Below, piece after piece: positions 6,499 through 9,364 of a stretch of DNA of 9,364 nucleotides. Made by a program: the position numbers and the translations under genes. The stretch comes from Anaerolineae bacterium. Lineage in GTDB: Bacteria; Chloroflexota; Anaerolineae; 4572-78; J111. The stretch covers positions 1 through 9,364 of the forward strand of contig JAGRBY010000257.1 of assembly GCA_020433835.1 (NCBI GenBank). Direction: 5' to 3'. Each line of letters opens with the position of its first letter. Position 1 is the stretch's first letter. The notes below the pieces were generated by a model. That model made no database searches. It saw only the letters and a program-made list of their open reading frames with translations, and was not told the DNA's origin.

Positions 6499-7329
6499 CT
6501 AACTATCGCCGTCAACAACCTCAAGCCCCACTTCAGCGGTGCCGTTGAGCAGGGTGCTATCCAAGGCAGCCGGTTCGCTGTTGTTACTGCCGGTTGTATC
6601 AGGGGCCGTCTCTCCGGCGGCTGTCTCGCGGGCTGATGTACTGCTTTTGGCAGCAATATCATAGCCCCAATTTTGTAAATCCTTCGATAGTTTGAACTTA
6701 AATTCCATCGCCAACAGATAAATACCGGCCGCCTGGAGATAGTTACACAACTCCAGCGCCAGTTCGTTACATTTTTCAACCTGGCTTTCCCGTTTGCGTA
6801 ACGACGCCGCCCGTGTATCGGCCTGGCCTTCCAGCGCGGTGTGCATATCGATAACATCCATCAGGTCGGGAATGGGGAAGCGTTGCTGTTCGGGTTGGCT
6901 TTGTTCTTGATTGATGTAGGTGTTAAGCGTTTCCAGCCGCTCTTCAAGCGATTTAGGCAAAATGACGTTGCCGGTATTCGCTTTATAATGAAAACCCCAG
7001 CCCGTAGCCTGGTACGGCTTGTCGGAACATTTAGCGGTGACACTTTTCCACATGTTCCAAATAATTTTGCGGCCTGTATCCAACAATGTCTTCAGTTCCG
7101 AAGCGGCTGACTTGCGTTCACGTTCAGCTTGCTTGAGTTCATTTTCAGCGGCAAGAGTACGCTGTAGTAAATTGCTGATAATGGGGGTAAAGGGGGTTTG
7201 TTGCTCAACGGGGCGGCTTTGTTCCTGGGCCATATAAATTTGCCCGTGCTTAATGATCTCTGGGCGGCGGCGAGGGTTGGGGAAACGAATGGTGTTAGGG
7301 CTTTTGGTATCGCTGTATGAGATAGGCAT
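6499..7329 (-). CDS. Unrecognised 276-aa protein next to the palindrome array
   Basis: I do not recognise the family. The gene is convincing: an open frame of 276 codons, ATG start, and GGAG (minus 7342-7339) with a 9-nt spacer. Residues 1-50 are polar and proline-rich. Residues 55-85 (NLLQRTLAAENELKQAERER...) form a likely coiled coil. At 105-124 there is an aromatic patch with GWGFHY, and a second helical block at about 165-220 ends in NWGYDI, so the protein may consist of two related helical units each closing with WG[FY]. The tail after 228 is Ser/Thr/Ala/Glu-rich and probably disordered. No signal peptide, membrane segment or catalytic motif is visible. An internal ATG (Met33) has no better ribosome site. 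The palindrome array ends 120 bp upstream of its start, so regulation by, or partnership with, that array is possible. Confidence 0.8.
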   Translation of the reverse strand: MPISYSDTKSPNTIRFPNPRRRPEIIKHGQIYMAQEQSRPVEQQTPFTPIISNLLQRTLAAENELKQAERERKSAASELKTLLDTGRKIIWNMWKSVTAKCSDKPYQATGWGFHYKANTGNVILPKSLEERLETLNTYINQEQSQPEQQRFPIPDLMDVIDMHTALEGQADTRAASLRKRESQVEKCNELALELCNYLQAAGIYLLAMEFKFKLSKDLQNWGYDIAAKSSTSARETAAGETAPDTTGSNNSEPAALDSTLLNGTAEVGLEVVDGDS

Positions 7330-7449
7330 AATCTAATTCTCCGATAAAAGTTAGTGAAATACAAGAAACTGGTTAGAAATATCAAGTTGTAAGAATCAGT
7401 ATATCCATGTTTGGGAAGAATGTCCACCTTGCCGATAAAATTTGGGCGT

Positions 7450-7901
7450 CGCCAAAAATGGCGGTTATCAATTCTAGCGTTTTTACCTGCCGCCAAAAAT
7501 GGCGATACCTTTTTTATATGGTGATTATGCGTCGCCAAAAATGGCGGTTATCAATTCTAGCGTTTTTAACCGTCGCCAAAAATGGCGGTTATCAATTCTA
7601 GCGTTTTTACCTACCGCCAAAAATGGCGACACCTTTTTCATAGGGTGATCAGGCGTCGCCAAAAATGGCGGTTATCAATTCTAGCGTTTTTACCTACCGC
7701 CAAAAATGGCGACGCCTTTTTCATAGGGTGATCAGGCGTCGCCAAAAATGGCGGTTATCAATTCTAGCATTTTCAACCGTCGCCAAAAATGGCGATGACT
7801 TTTTTTGATGTCGATCAGGGATTGCAGAATTTGGAAATGTCTTTTTTCGATGCGAATCGGTCAATGCACAGTTCGGCAACCGCTATTTTCGATGCGGTGG
7901 C
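7450..7901. repeat. Phased array of nine identical palindromes plus two decayed units
   Basis: The 14-mer CGCCAAAAATGGCG (5-bp arms CGCCA/TGGCG around AAAA) occurs nine times without change, at 7450, 7491, 7533, 7574, 7615, 7657, 7698, 7740 and 7781. Start-to-start distances are 41, 42, 41, 41, 42, 41, 42 and 41 bp. The intervening 27-28 bp are themselves repeated in two types. Type A follows copies 1, 3, 4, 6 and 8 (GGTTATCAATTCTAGCG..). Type B follows copies 2, 5 and 7 (..CCTTTTTCATAGGGTGATCA), with a variant after copy 9. Two further 41-bp units, 7820-7860 and 7861-7901, keep the T-tract and CGATGCG but have lost the palindrome. Units 4-6 and 6-8 are nearly identical, indicating recent 83-bp duplication. 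Period 41/42 is not codon-like. Confidence 0.95.
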
Positions 7902-8155
7902 TGTGTACCTTCCGCATTTATAGATAAATCAGATAAACAGCGACTAATGCAAGGCATTACGTTATGCCCGAATGTCTTTATCGGGCATGACCATGGCCTC
8001 CCTTTTTATGACCTCCTTGGAATCCATAGTGAGCCTAACACTTTACGCTACAAATTCAGATATTTGCGTAAGTTCTGACCATAACTATTCCACCTCGGTC
8101 TCGACCACTGTACGCCAATGCCGCACGATGGGCTAATCGACTGTATGGAAAGTTT
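7902..8155. other. Intergenic region, AT-rich, with two hairpins
   Basis: No gene of normal size is supported. 7915-7940 is AT-rich. Two adjacent inverted repeats follow: TAATGC/GCATTA (7945-7950 and 7954-7959) and ATGCCCGA/TCGGGCAT (7964-7971 and 7981-7988). The stretch 8045-8155, downstream of the arylsulfotransferase-like gene, shows no evident terminator hairpin with a T-tract. Confidence 0.5.
7964..7988. other. 8-bp hairpin overlapping a mini-ORF with strong Shine-Dalgarno sites
   Basis: ATGCCCGA and TCGGGCAT form a perfect 8-bp stem with a 9-nt loop. Read on the minus strand, the stem contains the ATG of an eight-codon frame (MPDKDIRA, 7988-7962 with stop). That ATG lies 8 nt after GGGAGG; a full AAGGAGGT (8018-8011) stands further upstream. 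A longer in-frame version starts at 8027 (21 aa, MDSKEVIK...). On the + strand the stem is followed only 15 nt later by five Ts, so it is a poor terminator. Whether the peptide is made is unknown. Confidence 0.3.
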
Positions 8156-9289
8156 TTATTGCCATACCATGGGGAATAAAGTTCCTTGAACCGGCGTAAA
8201 TTTTCTGGCCCGATAGCAGAAGGCCGGATCGGGATAATGTATTTCCAACAATACATCCCCCGCCGCGTTGTGTTCTGTTATTGCCAAATCGTTCAAACGT
8301 GGCTCGTCACGGGTTGCGCCCCATAGTGCGTTGGACCCCCAACAAATAACGAAATTTCCGTTTGGCAATTGCTCAAACGAGCCGGTAATAAATGAGGCCG
8401 TTTCCACGCCGGCGGTGACAACCTGCGTGTTTGTTACAACCAGTGACGTCTGGTTAATTTCAAGCACCAAGCCGCGCGATTCATGGTCGTCGAATACACC
8501 GTAGATACCGCGCTCGGCGGTGTTCGTGTCGCGCTCTAGAAGTAGTGGCCTGAAATCGTGTTGATACGCGATATCCGTAAAGCCGGTAAATTGGTTATCA
8601 TTGCCGGCCAATATCCATAGTACAGCGCCGCTACTGCGCTCGATTTTTATGAGGCCAAAATTGCGGCAACTTAACAGGACATTATTGTCGAAATCAAGAG
8701 CGAGGCTGTTACCGTGGCAAAAATCCACGCGGTTGTTGGCGATATTAACGAGCGATTGTGACACGTCCAGATGCTCGCTGTCCACCCACTCAAAAATCGT
8801 ATTGCCCGCGTCGTTCTGAGCCTGAATAATCGTGCTCACAAATGTTGCCGTCATCGGCACTCCGGCAGCTATCTCTGAGGCATTAGGTGGGCGTTCATCA
8901 TAAATGAGATACCATAACTCACCATTCTCAAAGGCTAAAAACTCGTGTTCGTCTACCTCGTAACCACCATTTGCCGAAACGGTTGACTTGATGCCGAAGT
9001 TGTAATCTAGGAACAAAGCTGATCCGGTAGAATTAATAGCCGTGTAGCCAAGACCGAATTTTTTCACATCTCGAAAAGAATCGTAATTGGTAACAACCGA
9101 CCCGGTATTATCTATGGCATAACCGGGGTTTTTATCACTCCCGATAGTCAATACTTCAAATGTGATAACTCCCCGTGCAAGCTGGCTTGCGTCGTGAATA
9201 ATTACGGTGAATGGTTGCTTCGCGGTGACTGTGGCATACCAGGATAAAGATAAAATTACGGTAAGTACTGCGAGTTTTAATGTCTTCAT
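8156..9289 (-). CDS. Secreted arylsulfotransferase (ASST)-like protein
   Basis: A 377-aa exported protein. The signal peptide is MKTLKLAVLTVILSLSWYAT followed by VTA, with probable cleavage after TVTA (residue 23) and no lipobox. The body has the beta-propeller style of arylsulfotransferase/PQQ-like proteins. Recognisable elements in order are DEHEF, FCHGNSLALDFDNNVLLSCR, then IKIERSSGAVLWIL with GN, YQHDFRP, and the terminal EIHYPDPAFCYRAR. These correspond to family blocks around the active-site histidines ('D.H..', 'HgNs', 'QHD.r'). ASST-type enzymes transfer sulfate between phenols; many environmental members are uncharacterised, so activity is inferred. The chosen start at 9289 has a strong AAAGGGGGG site and places the signal peptide at the N-terminus; a longer TTG-started frame (from 9340) would bury it. 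The gene is alone on its transcript within this window. Confidence 0.8.
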   Translation of the reverse strand: MKTLKLAVLTVILSLSWYATVTAKQPFTVIIHDASQLARGVITFEVLTIGSDKNPGYAIDNTGSVVTNYDSFRDVKKFGLGYTAINSTGSALFLDYNFGIKSTVSANGGYEVDEHEFLAFENGELWYLIYDERPPNASEIAAGVPMTATFVSTIIQAQNDAGNTIFEWVDSEHLDVSQSLVNIANNRVDFCHGNSLALDFDNNVLLSCRNFGLIKIERSSGAVLWILAGNDNQFTGFTDIAYQHDFRPLLLERDTNTAERGIYGVFDDHESRGLVLEINQTSLVVTNTQVVTAGVETASFITGSFEQLPNGNFVICWGSNALWGATRDEPRLNDLAITEHNAAGDVLLEIHYPDPAFCYRARKFTPVQGTLFPMVWQ

Positions 9290-9295
9290 TTTTAT

Positions 9296-9304
9296 CCCCC
9301 CTTT
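9296..9304 (-). promoter_or_regulatory. Ribosome binding site that fixes the ASST-like start
   Basis: The minus strand reads AAAGGGGGG, then ATAAAA, then the ATG at 9289-9287. Position and strength decide for this ATG over upstream starts. Further upstream a TAAAAT (in GGGTAAAATGG) might be a -10 hexamer, but no convincing -35 is seen before the window ends. Confidence 0.75.
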
Positions 9305-9364
9305 CACCATTTTACCCCAGATTTTTGCAATGAGAAACAACCCGTATGCATAGCTGTTTGATTA

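Noticed and set aside
7407..7601. 64-aa ORF on the plus strand across the array
   Set aside because: It is a translation of the repeats (recurring RQKWR and similar peptides). The 41/42-bp period shifts frame between units and there is no ribosome binding site.
7450..7794. CRISPR array
   Set aside because: The identical core is only 14 bp and the 27-28 bp between copies are themselves repeated types, not unique spacers. There are no cas genes in the window.
7964..7988. Rho-independent terminator
   Set aside because: The hairpin is good, but no T-tract follows directly on either strand; the nearest run of Ts on the plus strand begins 15 nt later.
9290..9340. Longer N-terminus of the arylsulfotransferase-like protein starting at TTG 9340
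   Set aside because: It would put 17 residues before an obvious signal peptide and ignore the strong AAAGGGGGG site in front of the ATG at 9289.

Overview
The window looks like chromosomal DNA of a free-living bacterium, most plausibly a Chloroflexota (Anaerolineae-like) genome. That placement rests on gene style, a Gram-positive/green-non-sulfur type SOS box (GAAC-N4-GTTC), and degenerate heptanucleotide repeats between genes. It is an inference from family resemblance, not a database result.

Layout. 74-859 (-) is a RecA/ImuA-like protein that has lost its nucleotide-binding residues. Its promoter carries a perfect LexA-type box between consensus -35 and -10 hexamers. 1021-1087 is a fold-back of heptad repeats. 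1161-2470 (+) is a two-gene unit: an ICMT/PEMT-like membrane methyltransferase and a metallo-beta-lactamase-fold hydrolase of the UlaG/NAPE-PLD type. Facing it, 2489-4114 (-) encodes an NTE-like protein with a cyclic-nucleotide-binding domain and a patatin lipase domain. 4196-6121 (-) is a tightly coupled pair, hemW (radical-SAM heme chaperone) followed 3 nt later by a family-5-like uracil-DNA glycosylase. Both are predicted iron-sulfur proteins. The patatin gene and the hemW pair share the same extended -10 promoter element.

The right part (about 6195-9364) has an accessory character. It holds a gene-poor stretch with small ORF remnants, a second heptad fold-back that is strongly G-rich on the minus strand, a 276-aa protein I do not recognise (6499-7329, -), a strictly periodic array of palindromes (7450-7794, decaying to about 7901), a hairpin with a possible mini-ORF, and a secreted arylsulfotransferase-like protein (8156-9289, -).

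The most unusual element is the palindrome array. Nine identical copies of CGCCAAAAATGGCG sit 41 or 42 bp apart, about four helical turns. They lie in two alternating, mutually inverted contexts, so that larger nested inverted repeats form, and the array is directly upstream of the unknown gene. It is not a CRISPR. It could be an operator or partition-like protein-binding array, or a structured repeat RNA. The SOS-controlled RecA-like gene is the second point of interest: its position and regulation suggest the first gene of an ImuA-ImuB type mutagenesis cassette, but its partner is not visible because the window ends.
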